A stretch of 64,000 nt of DNA from Oligosphaera ethanolica (lineage in GTDB: Bacteria; Verrucomicrobiota; Lentisphaeria; Oligosphaerales; Oligosphaeraceae): positions 1,334,227 to 1,398,226 of the forward strand of contig NZ_JAUSVL010000001.1 in assembly GCF_030814695.1 (NCBI RefSeq), in the 5' to 3' direction. Positions 10,379 through 20,158 of the stretch are shown here, one piece after another. Below the pieces are notes generated by a model. The model was not told where the DNA came from. It saw nothing but the letters and a program-made list of their open reading frames with translations, and did not search any database. How positions within the stretch are numbered: position 1 is the first letter of the stretch; the number at the start of each line of letters is the position of its first letter. A program made the position numbers and the translations under genes.

Positions 10379-11176
10379 CTAATCGCTTAGCCGCGTCGGG
10401 TTATACCAATCTTCATCAGCGGCGCCCACGTAGCCCACGGCGGCTGCGGCGGCCGACGCGTGGGCGCTGTTGATCGTCCCCACTGGCTCTGCTGACACGT
10501 GGCCATCGGCCCACGCAGTATTACAACGACGCAGATGGCGAAAATGATTGCTGCCACTCCGGCTCAAATCATACCTGCTGCCGTCAGGCTTGACCTTGCA
10601 GTAGAGAAAGGACACCGTCCGCACCACGTCGTATTCCTTGCTGCCAACGCCCGAACGCGCGCCATCAGCAAACAACAGGGTCTTCGCTGGAAAACGCGTG
10701 CCGAAGCGTGATACCGCCACCGACAGGCCGTTGATCGCAAAACCACCAAACCACACGCCATTGTAGGCGTAGCCGCCGCCACCCACTACCTCGCCGAAAT
10801 CACCCGCCGGCTGCGCTGGCGCAAAACTCTTGAGCAGCACGACGGCCGGACACCTCAGCACCGCCGGGTCCTGCCCATAATAAGGCCCGAGTAGCGGGCT
10901 GTGCCGCATGTCCCAGACCTTGTTGGCGACTTCGATGCCAAACCAAGTGACCGTGCCCCCGTCCGTCTCGTAGGGACAAAAGAAATCCTCGTTCGCATCA
11001 GCATAGAGATGGTTGGCTAACGCCAGCTGCCGGAGATTGCTCGCGCACAACGCCGACCCAGCGCGCCGACGCGCCTTGCTCAACGCCGGCAGCAGCAGCC
11101 CCGCCAAAATAACGATCACCGCTATGACCACCAGCAGTTCCAATAGCGTAAAAACACGCCGGCGCGTCACACCCAT
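10379..11176 (-). CDS. Prepilin-type protein with H-X9-DG C-terminal motif
   Basis: A 265-residue type II secretion/pilin-like protein. The N-terminus [17 protein letters not shown] has a charged leader followed by the FTLLELL methylation motif and a long hydrophobic helix. The C-terminus has a His followed nine residues later by Asp-Gly ([13 protein letters not shown]), the H-X9-DG motif of pseudopilins abundant in Planctomycetes, Verrucomicrobia and Lentisphaerota. Start at 11176 is set by the leader peptide; the frame is open for 28 codons upstream. The gene sits alone between the importer and the sulfite reductase cluster. Its secretion machinery is not in the window. Confidence 0.85.
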   Translation of the reverse strand: MGVTRRRVFTLLELLVVIAVIVILAGLLLPALSKARRRAGSALCASNLRQLALANHLYADANEDFFCPYETDGGTVTWFGIEVANKVWDMRHSPLLGPYYGQDPAVLRCPAVVLLKSFAPAQPAGDFGEVVGGGGYAYNGVWFGGFAINGLSVAVSRFGTRFPAKTLLFADGARSGVGSKEYDVVRTVSFLYCKVKPDGSRYDLSRSGSNHFRHLRRCNTAWADGHVSAEPVGTINSAHASAAAAAVGYVGAADEDWYNPTRLSD

Positions 11177-11256
11177 GGCCAGATGCGTCAACTTAGCGCT
11201 TTGGCCTCGGCAATCACCGGCCATCACTCGGCAACACGATATCCTCCACCGAGGCA

Positions 11257-11721
11257 TCAATTCCCCGCCAAAGCCGCTTTGAGTTCCGTCAAACGCCGCA
11301 AATGCTGTTCTTCCTGGCCTTTGATGCGCCCAACCATGGCAGCATGACGCTCGCCAGTCATCTTGCCAAAGGTCTCCACAAAAAGAATGGAGTCTTGCTC
11401 CAGCCGCATGGCCAGGTCAATCACCGCAGCCGCCGTCTCGCACTGGGCCGCCGCCGATGGATCAAGATGGAATTTGCGCTCAATGATGTCCCGCAGGTAG
11501 GCGCTGGAGTCGTCGTCCAACGGCGCCTCGCCAGCGATGTTGTCCCGCAGCTGCTCGTATACCGCCTGGTGCTTCTTCTCCTGCTCCGCCAAATCCTGAA
11601 ACAGCGCGACCAGCAAGGGCTGCTGCCGGCTGCCGGCCTGGCCGGAATAAAAGGCCGCACCCGTGATTTCTAACTCGATCATGTTGTTGACGAGGTCATT
11701 CAGGTCGTAATTGATGCTCAT
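11257..11721 (-). CDS. Ferritin-like (rubrerythrin-type) diiron protein
   Basis: A 154-residue four-helix protein. Diiron-type ligands are visible in order: [10 protein letters not shown] (helix 1), EQEKKH (helix 2), EQDSILF (helix 3) and EEQHLRRL (helix 4). The family is used in iron storage and peroxide detoxification in anaerobes. It has no C-terminal rubredoxin-like domain, so it is a short rubrerythrin or ferritin-like protein. A strong GAGGAGG precedes the ATG. It starts 17 bases after asrC, so it is probably the last gene of the sulfite reductase operon and may protect the siroheme and Fe-S enzymes from oxygen; that role is an inference. Confidence 0.85.
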   Translation of the reverse strand: MSINYDLNDLVNNMIELEITGAAFYSGQAGSRQQPLLVALFQDLAEQEKKHQAVYEQLRDNIAGEAPLDDDSSAYLRDIIERKFHLDPSAAAQCETAAAVIDLAMRLEQDSILFVETFGKMTGERHAAMVGRIKGQEEQHLRRLTELKAALAGN

Positions 11722-11738
11722 GGGCCTCCTCTTCAGCG

Positions 11739-12722
11739 CTAAGGCTGCTTGAGATTGATGTCGCGTCGATAGGACGTGCCGCCGAAGTCAATCCACGCGG
11801 CCACGCGAGTCTTGGGATGAAGCGTGATCCCGGCCAGCACGGCGTCGCGAAAGGCCGGGTAGCCCACGCGATCCACAATGTAGCCAATGTGCTCCTTGTC
11901 CAAACCGCGGTCGATATGCTTCTCCACAAATGGCACGGTGTTCTTGATCACCTGCACCACGGCGTCTTCTTCGGCCCAGTCCAAAAAGGTCTGCGCCAAA
12001 CGAGGCTGTTTCTTGCCCGTGCGCCCCATGATCACCAGGCGATAAAATCGCGTCGTACTGCGCGTCATCGCGCCCGTCGGGCATTTCAGCACGCACTCAC
12101 CACAACCAATGCACAAGTCGTCACTGCGGCGAATAGCAAAATTCTCTTCGGACAACGCACCGGTCACCCGCCGCTTGCAGTTCTTAACACAGGCCAGACA
12201 GCTGATGCAGCGACTTTCGTCGTACTGCGGTTCGGTCATACCGATAACCCCGAAGTCCTGCAGATGCGCTTTGGCGCAGTCGTTGGGACAACCCGTCACC
12301 GCTACCTTGAAATGGAGGTCATTCGGGTAGAGCTCGCGCTCAATGCGCTGCGCCAAGGCCGTGGTGTCATAGTTCGCAAAAGGACAGACACGATTGCCAA
12401 TGCAAGCCGAGATATTGCGAGCCCCGGCCGCCGGATAACCACCATCCGGATTATCCAGCGGAATGCCGAGCATCTCCAGCAAAGGCCGGATCTTCCGGTT
12501 GATCTCCGGCATGGCCGCAAAAGCAATACCGGGCACTTCGAAACCCTGCCGCGCCGTGAGATGTACCGTGCCGTTGCCATAGGTGTCGGCAAGTTCCTGA
12601 ATCAACGACAGATAAGAACTCGCCAAATGACCACCCGGAACGCGGATCCGCAAGGCCGTGATGCCCCGATGCCGCGTGATCCGAAAGGCGTTCTTCTTCA
12701 CTTTTTTGGTGTTGATATCCAT
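11739..12722 (-). CDS. asrC: Anaerobic sulfite reductase subunit C
   Basis: Catalytic siroheme subunit that reduces sulfite to sulfide. The 327 residues contain the sulfite/nitrite reductase half-motifs CIGNRVCPF (about 110) and TGCPNDCAKA (about 144), then two 4Fe-4S ferredoxin clusters, CISCLACVKNCKR and CIGCGECVLKCP. This order is the AsrC layout rather than DsrA or CysI. A strong AAGGAAGG is 6 bases before the ATG, and 12 bases separate it from asrB. It works with AsrA and AsrB in the cytoplasm. Confidence 0.93.
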   Translation of the reverse strand: MDINTKKVKKNAFRITRHRGITALRIRVPGGHLASSYLSLIQELADTYGNGTVHLTARQGFEVPGIAFAAMPEINRKIRPLLEMLGIPLDNPDGGYPAAGARNISACIGNRVCPFANYDTTALAQRIERELYPNDLHFKVAVTGCPNDCAKAHLQDFGVIGMTEPQYDESRCISCLACVKNCKRRVTGALSEENFAIRRSDDLCIGCGECVLKCPTGAMTRSTTRFYRLVIMGRTGKKQPRLAQTFLDWAEEDAVVQVIKNTVPFVEKHIDRGLDKEHIGYIVDRVGYPAFRDAVLAGITLHPKTRVAAWIDFGGTSYRRDINLKQP

Positions 12723-12734
12723 GATCGCCCTTCC

Positions 12735-13523
12735 TTAATCAAGCAGCAGCCGCGCCTTGGCGTAGTTGAACACCGGCCCCTCCAGACACACGTAGGTCTC
12801 GTCAATCTTGCAATGACCGCATTTGCCCAGGCCACAACTCATCTTCCGCTCAAAGGAGACCGTGATCGCTTCTGCTGACACACCACGCTGGAGTAAACCC
12901 AACGTGGAAAATTTCATCATCGGCGGCGGGCCGACGACGATCGCCTCCGTCGGCCCGTCATGGAACGCGTACTGGTCAATGTGCTGGGTGACCAGGCCAG
13001 TCTGACCGCGCCACTGCTCATCGCCGCGATCAACGGTCAGAATGACGTCCGCCCCCCTTCGCCACTCCTCTATCTCAGCGGCAAAAAGCACATCCGCCGG
13101 CGATTTGAAACCGAGGATGAGCGCAAAGGCCTTGAGGTCATCACGGTGGGCAAGAAAATGGCGAATGAGGCTCTTCACCGGCGCCAGGCCGGTGCCACCA
13201 GTAACCATCAGCAGGTTCTTACCACAATACTGCTTCGGGTCAAAACCCCGCCCATAGGGCCCTCGCGCATACACGACATCCCCCGGCCGCAGCACAAAGA
13301 CACCACGCGTGACCCGGCCAACACTGCGAATGGTCAAATCAAGCCACCCGGGACCAAAATCACTGATGGATATGGGCGCCTCGCCAAGCCCAGGCAAAGA
13401 CAGCTCCAGAAACTGCCCGAAACCCGGCGCCATATCGGACTCAAGCCGAAATGTCCAGTCAATCGCAGTCTGCTGCGTCACCGATAAAATGCGCTGCGGG
13501 CGGGGTAAGTAGGGATTATTCAT
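12735..13523 (-). CDS. asrB: Anaerobic sulfite reductase subunit B
   Basis: A 262-residue FAD/NAD(P)-binding electron-transfer subunit that feeds AsrC. A ferredoxin-reductase-like beta barrel is followed by the nucleotide-binding GGTGLAPVKSL and a C-terminal 2Fe-2S cysteine cluster (CGLGKCGHC with a later C) as in dihydroorotate dehydrogenase electron-transfer subunits and AsrB. The start ATG lies inside the end of asrA (8-base overlap) with GGGAG 7 bases upstream, so translation is coupled to asrA. Confidence 0.92.
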   Translation of the reverse strand: MNNPYLPRPQRILSVTQQTAIDWTFRLESDMAPGFGQFLELSLPGLGEAPISISDFGPGWLDLTIRSVGRVTRGVFVLRPGDVVYARGPYGRGFDPKQYCGKNLLMVTGGTGLAPVKSLIRHFLAHRDDLKAFALILGFKSPADVLFAAEIEEWRRGADVILTVDRGDEQWRGQTGLVTQHIDQYAFHDGPTEAIVVGPPPMMKFSTLGLLQRGVSAEAITVSFERKMSCGLGKCGHCKIDETYVCLEGPVFNYAKARLLLD

Positions 13524-14541
13524 GCGTCATCTCCCGGCTTATGCGCCCCAGGCGCTCGATGCAGGTTGGAAAGGATATGTACTCCGGACACACGTCGTCA
13601 CAGCGACCACAGCCCACGCACATGTGAAAGCCGAAGCGACGCTTGAAGTCATTGATCTTGTGCATAGTCTTGAAACGCATGCGGTCGCCGTTCTTTGCCC
13701 GAAAGCTGTGGCCGCCGGCCATGTCAGTGAAACCGTCAATATGACAGCCGGCCCATACCCGCCGGCGCTCACCCAACGCCTGGTTGCGGCCGTAACTGAC
13801 GTCTTGCATGGTGAAACAACTGCAGGTCACACAGGACGTGTTGCATCGACCACAGGCGATGCAGCGGCTGCTGTATTCCTGCCATATCTCATGCTGAAAC
13901 AAGGCACCGAGATCAACTCTTGACAAATCCGGCACCTGCACACTTGTCTTGTTCGCCGTCACAAATGCCAAAAACGCCGCCGCGTCCTCACCACCCGCAA
14001 AAAACGGCGCGAAACTCCCGTCTTTAATCTCCACCCGGACGCCATCGCCCTCAAAACGACAGGCGCAGGCGTAGTCGTCACTGCGATTCGCATCCATTGA
14101 TACGCAAAAACAACTGTCGAAACCCTCACGACATTCGATCAGGAAAAATTTCACCCGCTCACGCCGCCGGGCGTAATAGGGGTCCGGCTCCGAACCATTG
14201 TGCAGAAATATAGTGTCGAGCCGCTTGATGCCGTTGATATCGCAAGGCCGCAGGAAGATTATCGTCGGCCGGTCGTCAAATGCCGCCGGCGTGATGTCCT
14301 TGTCGCGGAAATAAAACAGGGTCTCCCGCACGGGAAAGAGACATTCTTTCGGGCTGAAATAGGTCTTGCCCTCCAGATACAGATCGCTGAGGCTGCCAAT
14401 CTCACCGTAGCCCGTGACGTCTGCACCCGAATGAGCGCCTTTGCCGGGAAAACGCCGCGGGCCCAGCAGCCGGTACTCACGCCCAAGCTCGCAAAGCACG
14501 CGATCAAAGGCGTCATTACTAAGATGTTTATTGGTGGACAA
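13516..14541 (-). CDS. asrA: Anaerobic sulfite reductase subunit A
   Basis: A 341-residue iron-sulfur subunit. Two 4Fe-4S motifs are seen: CIACGRCNTSC (about 232-242) and CVGCGRCDDVCP near the C-terminus, the AsrA pattern also found in the beta subunit of some hydrogenases. It passes electrons to AsrB and AsrC. The start codon is TTG, with AAAGGAG 6 bases upstream; no ATG fits. It is preceded by 27 bases and then the TIGR04076 gene and overlaps asrB. The operon order is TIGR04076-asrA-asrB-asrC-ferritin-like. Confidence 0.92.
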   Translation of the reverse strand: MSTNKHLSNDAFDRVLCELGREYRLLGPRRFPGKGAHSGADVTGYGEIGSLSDLYLEGKTYFSPKECLFPVRETLFYFRDKDITPAAFDDRPTIIFLRPCDINGIKRLDTIFLHNGSEPDPYYARRRERVKFFLIECREGFDSCFCVSMDANRSDDYACACRFEGDGVRVEIKDGSFAPFFAGGEDAAAFLAFVTANKTSVQVPDLSRVDLGALFQHEIWQEYSSRCIACGRCNTSCVTCSCFTMQDVSYGRNQALGERRRVWAGCHIDGFTDMAGGHSFRAKNGDRMRFKTMHKINDFKRRFGFHMCVGCGRCDDVCPEYISFPTCIERLGRISREMTHE

Positions 14542-14568
14542 GATGGACTCCTTTGCTGGCGACGTTCT

Positions 14569-14847
14569 TCACTCCTGATCATCCGGCTGTTCCTCCGGCA
14601 CGAGCTCAAAGATATTGAGCACGTCCGGATCCGGGCAGGAAAACAAAATGCGGCCATCACGCACACGAGGCGCCTCTCCGCCATAGCGAATGATGTCGAT
14701 ATACGGAAAGGCGACATGCATGGCCAGGGGACAGAGTTTGCCGCGCTCACTCGCGTAATCAAAACGATCGCCAACCTGATGCCCACGATGGCAGGCACAG
14801 GCACCACGACGCTCACGCAAGATGATGGTGACGTTCTTTTTCTTCAT
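14569..14847 (-). CDS. TIGR04076 family protein
   Basis: A 92-residue protein that matches the small TIGR04076 family of anaerobes. The pattern CHRGHQVGDRF, then KLCPLAMHVAFPYIDIIRYGG and CPDPD is the family signature, with several conserved cysteines. The function of the family is not known. It is the first gene of the sulfite reductase operon here, 27 bases before asrA, which suggests a link with sulfur or cofactor chemistry but does not prove one. Confidence 0.8.
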   Translation of the reverse strand: MKKKNVTIILRERRGACACHRGHQVGDRFDYASERGKLCPLAMHVAFPYIDIIRYGGEAPRVRDGRILFSCPDPDVLNIFELVPEEQPDDQE

Positions 14848-15143
14848 GACTACCCTTGGAAAACAACAAAAGGAAATGGTTCACAACCACTGGCGCCTCA
14901 TGTGCAAAAAAGTTAACCGCCCCACGCTATTTTACGACGCCACCGGCAAATAAAACGCGCCGACATTGGCAAAACTTGTCGACACCATGAACGCCCCGGG
15001 CCGGATGGACCGCCTTTTCAGGCAACTGCCCTTCGGTGCGCGGTCTGCGCCTCTGGCACGACCGCGCAAGCGGCATTATGCTTAATCCCCAGTACGCACA
15101 CACACGCATCCTCACCACGGAACCCGCAACCGGAGATCATCAC

Positions 15144-16739
15144 ATGGACAGCATTCTCTGCATCGGCTTGGACTTCGGCACCGACAGCGTCCGCGCGGTG
15201 CTTGCCCGCACCGACAACGGCGACATCATCGCCACCAGCGTTCACGAGTATGCGCGCTGGTCACGTGGCGACTACTGCGATCCCGCCGCCATGCAGTTCC
15301 GTCAACACCCGCTGGACTACCTCGAAGGCACCGAGGCGGTCGTCCGCGGCGTCATGGCCGGCATTGACCCGGCGCGCGTCGTCGGCATCGGCATCGATAC
15401 CACGGGCTCAACGCCCTGCGCCGTAAACCGCGATGGCACGCCGCTGGCCCTCACCCCCGAATTCGCCGATGACCCCGACGCCATGTTCATTCTCTGGAAA
15501 GACCACACGGCCATCGCCGAAGCCGAGCGCATCAATGACTACGCCCACTCCTGGGGTGGACCCGACTACACGCTCTACGAAGGCGGCACTTACTCCAGCG
15601 AGTGGTTTTGGTCAAAACTCCTCCATGTCCTCCGGCGTAATCCGCAGCTCCGGCGGGCCGCCTGCAGCTTCGTGGAGCACTGCGACTGGCTCTGCGCCGA
15701 ACTCGCCGGCCAACGCGACCCGCTGACCATCAGCCGCAGTCGCTGCGCCGCCGGCCACAAGGCCATGTGGCATGAATCGTGGGGCGGCCTGCCGGCAGAT
15801 GAATTCCTCGCCGGCGTCGACCCGCTGCTCGCCGGCTGGCGCTGTCGCATCTCGCCGCAGAGCCAGACAGCCGACCTGCCCGTCGGCACGCTCTGCCCGC
15901 AATGGGCCGCCAGACTCGGCCTCGGCAAACACGTGGTCATCGCCGGCGGTATGATCGACTGCCATGCCGGCGCCGTCGGCGCTGGCATCCGCGCCAACGA
16001 GCTGGTCAAAGTCTTCGGCACCTCGACCTGCGACATCCTGGTCAGCAAAAACGTACCCACCTGCGTCCGTGGCATCTGCGGCCAAGTGGACGGCTCGGTC
16101 GTCCCCGGCATGATCGGCCTGGAAGCAGGCCAGGCGGCCTTCGGCGATGTTTACGCGTGGTTCCGCCGCCTGCTCTCCTACGAAGCGCCGACATCTCTGT
16201 CCAAGCTTGACAAAGAGGCTGCCGCGCTGCCCATCAATCCCCAGGGCCCCCTGGCCATGGACTGGTTCAACGGCCGCCGCAGCCCCGACGCCAATCCCCA
16301 TCTCAGCGGTGCCATCATCGGCCTGAATCTCGGCACCACCCCCGCCATGATCTTCCGCGCGCTGGTGGAAGCCACCTGCTGCGGCGCGCGCGCCATCATT
16401 GAACGCTTTATCAGCGAGGGCATCGCTGTCAATGCGCTGTTGGCCACAGGCGGCATTGCGCGCAAATCGCCCTTCGTCATGCAGACCTGCGCCGACATCC
16501 TCAACCGGCCCATCCGCGTGGCGGCTTCCGACCAGGTCTGCGCCCTCGGCGGCGCCATGTTCGCCGCCGTCGCCGCCGGCGTCTACCCCGACACCGAAAC
16601 AGCCATGGCGCACATGAGCCCGGGCTTCGACATCACCTACACGCCCCGGCCAGAATTCGTCGCCCAGTACGACCAGCTCTACCAACGCTACCAACGCTAC
16701 GCGGAAATCCTGGAAAACGCCGCCATGGCCGACCGCTGA
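15144..16739 (+). CDS. araB: Ribulokinase
   Basis: Phosphorylates L-ribulose (and some ribulokinases also D-ribulose) with ATP in arabinose catabolism. FGGY-kinase motifs are present: CIGLDFGTDSVRAVL at the N-terminus, KVFGTSTCDILV in the middle and GRRSPDANPHLSGAIIGLNLG, which is characteristic of AraB rather than of rhamnulokinase or xylulokinase. Length 531 residues. The start at 15144 is chosen because GGAG is 8 bases upstream; the longer frame adds 36 residues without family similarity. It is divergent from the asr cluster and convergent with the aldolase gene. No araA or araD is visible in the window. Confidence 0.88.
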   Translation: MDSILCIGLDFGTDSVRAVLARTDNGDIIATSVHEYARWSRGDYCDPAAMQFRQHPLDYLEGTEAVVRGVMAGIDPARVVGIGIDTTGSTPCAVNRDGTPLALTPEFADDPDAMFILWKDHTAIAEAERINDYAHSWGGPDYTLYEGGTYSSEWFWSKLLHVLRRNPQLRRAACSFVEHCDWLCAELAGQRDPLTISRSRCAAGHKAMWHESWGGLPADEFLAGVDPLLAGWRCRISPQSQTADLPVGTLCPQWAARLGLGKHVVIAGGMIDCHAGAVGAGIRANELVKVFGTSTCDILVSKNVPTCVRGICGQVDGSVVPGMIGLEAGQAAFGDVYAWFRRLLSYEAPTSLSKLDKEAAALPINPQGPLAMDWFNGRRSPDANPHLSGAIIGLNLGTTPAMIFRALVEATCCGARAIIERFISEGIAVNALLATGGIARKSPFVMQTCADILNRPIRVAASDQVCALGGAMFAAVAAGVYPDTETAMAHMSPGFDITYTPRPEFVAQYDQLYQRYQRYAEILENAAMADR

Positions 16740-16750
16740 GGGGCCGTCGC

Positions 16751-17530
16751 TCAGGCAATGCCGTTGAAGATGCCCAGGACTTTGTCGCAAAAGGCGTTCA
16801 TCGCGCCGACATCCGACCCGCAGTTGAGAAAGTCGTAGCCCATGGCAAAATACTCGGCCATGGTGTCAGGGCCGGTGGTCGTACCAGCGAACTTGCCGTA
16901 TTTGTGGGCCGTGTCAACAACGAGCTTGCGCACCCGGCACACCTCGGGGTGATTCAGCTCGCCGGGGCAGCCCAGCGCGTGACTGTAGTCACCGGGGCCA
17001 AAGAAGATGAGGTCAATGCCGGGCACCTGACAGATTTCGTCCAGCTCGGCCAACGGCTCGGGGTCCTCAATCTGGATCATGACAATGCGGTTGGCATTGG
17101 CAAACTCCACGTAGTCCTTGGTGGGCATGCGGCAGTAACGGCCGTCGGCGTTGCCGCCGTCCACCGGCCGACGACCAATGGGATGAAAGCGCGTCCAGTG
17201 CGCAATCTCGCGCGCCTCGGCAGCACTCATCACGTGGGGCACCATGATGCCCGTCGCATCGGCCTCCAGGGGCAGGATGTAGTCGCTGTAGCAGCCCTTC
17301 GACACCCGCACAATGCAGTCGGCGCCATGGGCCTTCGCCGCCAGTATCTGCTTCTCCATGGTGTGAAAATCCGTGGGGACGTGCTCACGACACAACCAAA
17401 TACAGTCAAAACCCGCCATGGCGGGCATCTCGGTCGCGCGACTGCAGGCAAAGTTGTTCTTGAAGGACAGGGCTTTCTTGCCGGCGCGCATTTTATCCAA
17501 CACCACACTTCGACGGGGTTCGCTGCTCAT
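16751..17530 (-). CDS. HpcH/HpaI-family aldolase
   Basis: A 259-residue class II aldolase of the HpcH/HpaI type (2-keto-3-deoxy-sugar or 2,4-dihydroxyhept-2-ene-1,7-dioate aldolase group). Family features are seen: the FDCIWLCREHVPTDFH region, VRVSKG..., the metal-binding MIQIEDPEPLAELDEI and DLIFFGPGDYSHALG. Start at 17530 is set by AAGGAG 9 bases before MSSEPRRS; the longer frame adds 16 residues. It may cleave a 2-keto-3-deoxy acid from sugar acids. Substrate unknown. Confidence 0.85.
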   Translation of the reverse strand: MSSEPRRSVVLDKMRAGKKALSFKNNFACSRATEMPAMAGFDCIWLCREHVPTDFHTMEKQILAAKAHGADCIVRVSKGCYSDYILPLEADATGIMVPHVMSAAEAREIAHWTRFHPIGRRPVDGGNADGRYCRMPTKDYVEFANANRIVMIQIEDPEPLAELDEICQVPGIDLIFFGPGDYSHALGCPGELNHPEVCRVRKLVVDTAHKYGKFAGTTTGPDTMAEYFAMGYDFLNCGSDVGAMNAFCDKVLGIFNGIA

Positions 17531-17587
17531 GTGACCGCACTCCTTGCCGCCGACACTTATCCGGCGCCGGCAGACCAAATTGGTTGT

Positions 17588-18088
17588 TTACAGATCAAGA
17601 CCCATCACATAGTCGTCCATGTAGAAGCTGTTACCAATGGCGTTCTTGACGTCGGCCTGCACCGCGAAGCCATTGCGCTTGTACGCCTTGATCGCCCGGC
17701 TATTCTGCTTGTTGACATTGAGAACCAGCCGTTTGGCGCCTTTTGCCCGCGCCGCCGCAATGGCATGCTGCAGCATCTGCGAACCAACGCCTCGTCCATG
17801 ATAGCTCGGTAGCAGGTACAGCTTGTGCAACTTCATCACGCCATCGCCATGCGGCCCAAAAGACACAATGCCAATCCGCTTCTCACCATCAAGAGCAAAC
17901 TCGTAAACGATGCCCTCGCGAATCTCCCGGGCAATCACCGCCGGGGCGTACATCATGGGCAACATATAGTCGATCTGCTCCTGCGAGATAATGCCCTTAT
18001 AGGCGTCCTGCCAGATTTCCGTCGCCAACGCATAGGCCTGCTGATATTCCTCTTCACTCGCCATGGGCGCGTACTTCAGCTCGTTCAT
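17588..18088 (-). CDS. GNAT family N-acetyltransferase
   Basis: A 166-residue acetyltransferase. The acetyl-CoA loop is seen as LLPSYHGRGVGSQML (a Q/RxxGxG/A-type motif), followed by NVNKQNSRAIKAYKRNGF, the conserved end of the fold. The start MNELKYAP is preferred over the frame's first Met because GGAAGG is 9 bases upstream. The substrate (small molecule or protein) is not known. It lies just upstream of the aldolase gene on the same strand, with 57 bases between. Confidence 0.85.
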   Translation of the reverse strand: MNELKYAPMASEEEYQQAYALATEIWQDAYKGIISQEQIDYMLPMMYAPAVIAREIREGIVYEFALDGEKRIGIVSFGPHGDGVMKLHKLYLLPSYHGRGVGSQMLQHAIAAARAKGAKRLVLNVNKQNSRAIKAYKRNGFAVQADVKNAIGNSFYMDDYVMGLDL

Positions 18089-18124
18089 TGTCGCCATCCT
18101 TCCATTATTCGGCTTTCGGCAGCG

Positions 18125-20158
18125 TCACTGCCGACCGCGATATTTCTGCCGCCATGACGAGTCGTATAACATACGCAGAAAGACCCCGCCGACAACCGAC
18201 CGGGCCTGGAAACCGACTTTGCGTGCATTGGTCGTCTCATACCAGTCGGTGAGAGGCACACGGTCCGGCGTGTCACGCATAAAGGCCATGACTGGTGCCA
18301 GCAACGCCGCAAAATCGCCGTCGTCACCCGTGAGAGTCGCACTCCACAAAATCCAGTCGAGCTTGGTGTAGCTGCGGCGATTGTCCAGTGGCAGGCCGTA
18401 CTGGCCTTGTATGCGCCGGTAATGCGCCAGCTCACGTTGGGCGACTGCTGCCGGGAAAAGCTCCAGCCCCAATAGTTTGTCCCACACTAAATTGTACTTC
18501 TGACTCCACGTGCCGGGCTGATCAAAAGCCAGGCGGTAGCAGCCGCTGTCATCAAGCGCATCGACCTGCCAGCGTTGCGCCGCCGCCTCGGCGGCCCGGC
18601 GGAAACGCTTGGCGCCGGCATCGTCGCCCATGGCCGCAGCCATTTGACTGAAAGCGCCCAACGCCATGATCGCCTTCAGGGACAGGTTGGTATTGTGGGC
18701 CAAATGGCCGGCAAAATCGTCCGTGCACAGCTGATTATCGGGATCATAGCCCTTCTCCAGCAGATAATCCGCCCAGGTACTCAACGTCGACCAGTACTTG
18801 CGCACAAAATCAAGCTCGCCTTCAAAACGCAACAGCGCCCCGGCCAGAATGAGCATGTTGCCACATTCCTCAACCGGCATCTGATTCTCCACGCCGTGCT
18901 CGCCGCCGCCATAGACCTGGCCATTGGCCAACGGATACGTGCCGAGGTCGTGCGGCGCAAAGGGAAAACGCCAGCGCGGCAACCCGGCGTACTCCAAAAT
19001 CGGGATGAGCATGCCTTTCAACAACGCCGGCTGCAACAACAGATACATCGGCGCTGACGGATAGGTCACGTCAACCGTGCAAATACAGCCGTTGGAAAAA
19101 TTCTCCTTCGAAAAGAAATAAGGCGTGCCATCCACTGCGGCGACCAGCTTGTGCGCCGCCAACGACTGCCGGTAGCTGATCGCACAAAGCGCGGCAAAAT
19201 CGGCGCCGCCGACAGCCGCGGCATCCGCCAGCAACTCCTCGTCAAAGGCCCGGCAATCTGCGGCCAGCACCGAGAAGTCCCGCTCGGCCTCCTGGAGCAT
19301 CGTCGCGAAGCTCTTGCCATCCTTCCGCCAATACGCCGGCAGGCGCTGACGCAAAAATTCCACGGCATAGATGTCGTCATAAGCCACCAGGACATGCGTC
19401 CGAGCCGCCGGCTTGACTGCCGTCACCGTCATGGGTAGCAGCACTGCTGCCGCCATGCAGGGGTGGCGCAGCTGCGAGCTGTCCTCAAGACTGTCCCCAG
19501 CAGGCAACGCGCCGTCTTTCATGAATACCTGGCGACTAACCCTACTGCGCGCCAAGATACTCGTTGCGCCAGCGGCGACGGCCGTTTCCGGCACGGCGAG
19601 GTAAAAGTGCCCCCATTCTATGCGCAGGTCGTCCCCAACCCGCGCCAGCATCTTCTGATTGGCGGCGCTGAGTTTGAGCAGCTCCAGGCCCGGTATCCGG
19701 TAACGCGCCCACGTTACTGGCTCGGAACTGTCATTCACCGCAATCTCGCCACCGAAATCAAGATACAATGCGACGTCATGCGCCGCGCCATCCTCACTAG
19801 TCACGGTAAAATCCAAGTAGGTCACCGGTCTGGACAGTATCTCCAGCCGCTGCGGCAGCGCCGGCGTCATAAAGCACAAGTCAATAACCACGCCAGCGCT
19901 AACAAAACGGTACTCGGTACGGGTCGGCGTCACCTTCACGCCCTGCTGTGCCATCTTGGCCACGCCACGGACATCGCCCATCAGGCAATAGGACGCGCCG
20001 TCAATGCGCGCCAACAAGGCCACGCCATAATTGCGCCCCGTCCAATGCCGCGGCCAGCTGCCATGGAGCTCGTCACTGCCGGACCACAATGAAAAGTAGG
20101 GATCGTGCGTAATCAATGGATAGGCTGGAGCACGAAAGGTTTGATCGGGTGTCGTCAT
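18125..20158 (-). CDS. DUF4965/DUF5127 glutaminase-like protein
   Basis: A 677-residue protein of the family once described as fungal glutaminase A-like (DUF5127, DUF4965 and DUF1793 domains). The N-terminal APAYPLITHDPYFSLWS and the (alpha/alpha) region with LCTDDFAGHLAHNTNLSL are typical. Related six-hairpin glycosidase folds suggest a sugar-acting role, but the family reaction is not settled. There is no signal peptide, unlike many family members, so it may be cytoplasmic. An AAGG stands 6 bases before the ATG. It is divergent from aroA. Confidence 0.85.
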   Translation of the reverse strand: MTTPDQTFRAPAYPLITHDPYFSLWSGSDELHGSWPRHWTGRNYGVALLARIDGASYCLMGDVRGVAKMAQQGVKVTPTRTEYRFVSAGVVIDLCFMTPALPQRLEILSRPVTYLDFTVTSEDGAAHDVALYLDFGGEIAVNDSSEPVTWARYRIPGLELLKLSAANQKMLARVGDDLRIEWGHFYLAVPETAVAAGATSILARSRVSRQVFMKDGALPAGDSLEDSSQLRHPCMAAAVLLPMTVTAVKPAARTHVLVAYDDIYAVEFLRQRLPAYWRKDGKSFATMLQEAERDFSVLAADCRAFDEELLADAAAVGGADFAALCAISYRQSLAAHKLVAAVDGTPYFFSKENFSNGCICTVDVTYPSAPMYLLLQPALLKGMLIPILEYAGLPRWRFPFAPHDLGTYPLANGQVYGGGEHGVENQMPVEECGNMLILAGALLRFEGELDFVRKYWSTLSTWADYLLEKGYDPDNQLCTDDFAGHLAHNTNLSLKAIMALGAFSQMAAAMGDDAGAKRFRRAAEAAAQRWQVDALDDSGCYRLAFDQPGTWSQKYNLVWDKLLGLELFPAAVAQRELAHYRRIQGQYGLPLDNRRSYTKLDWILWSATLTGDDGDFAALLAPVMAFMRDTPDRVPLTDWYETTNARKVGFQARSVVGGVFLRMLYDSSWRQKYRGRQ

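Noticed and set aside
15612..16790. 392-codon minus-strand frame
   Set aside because: Antisense to araB.
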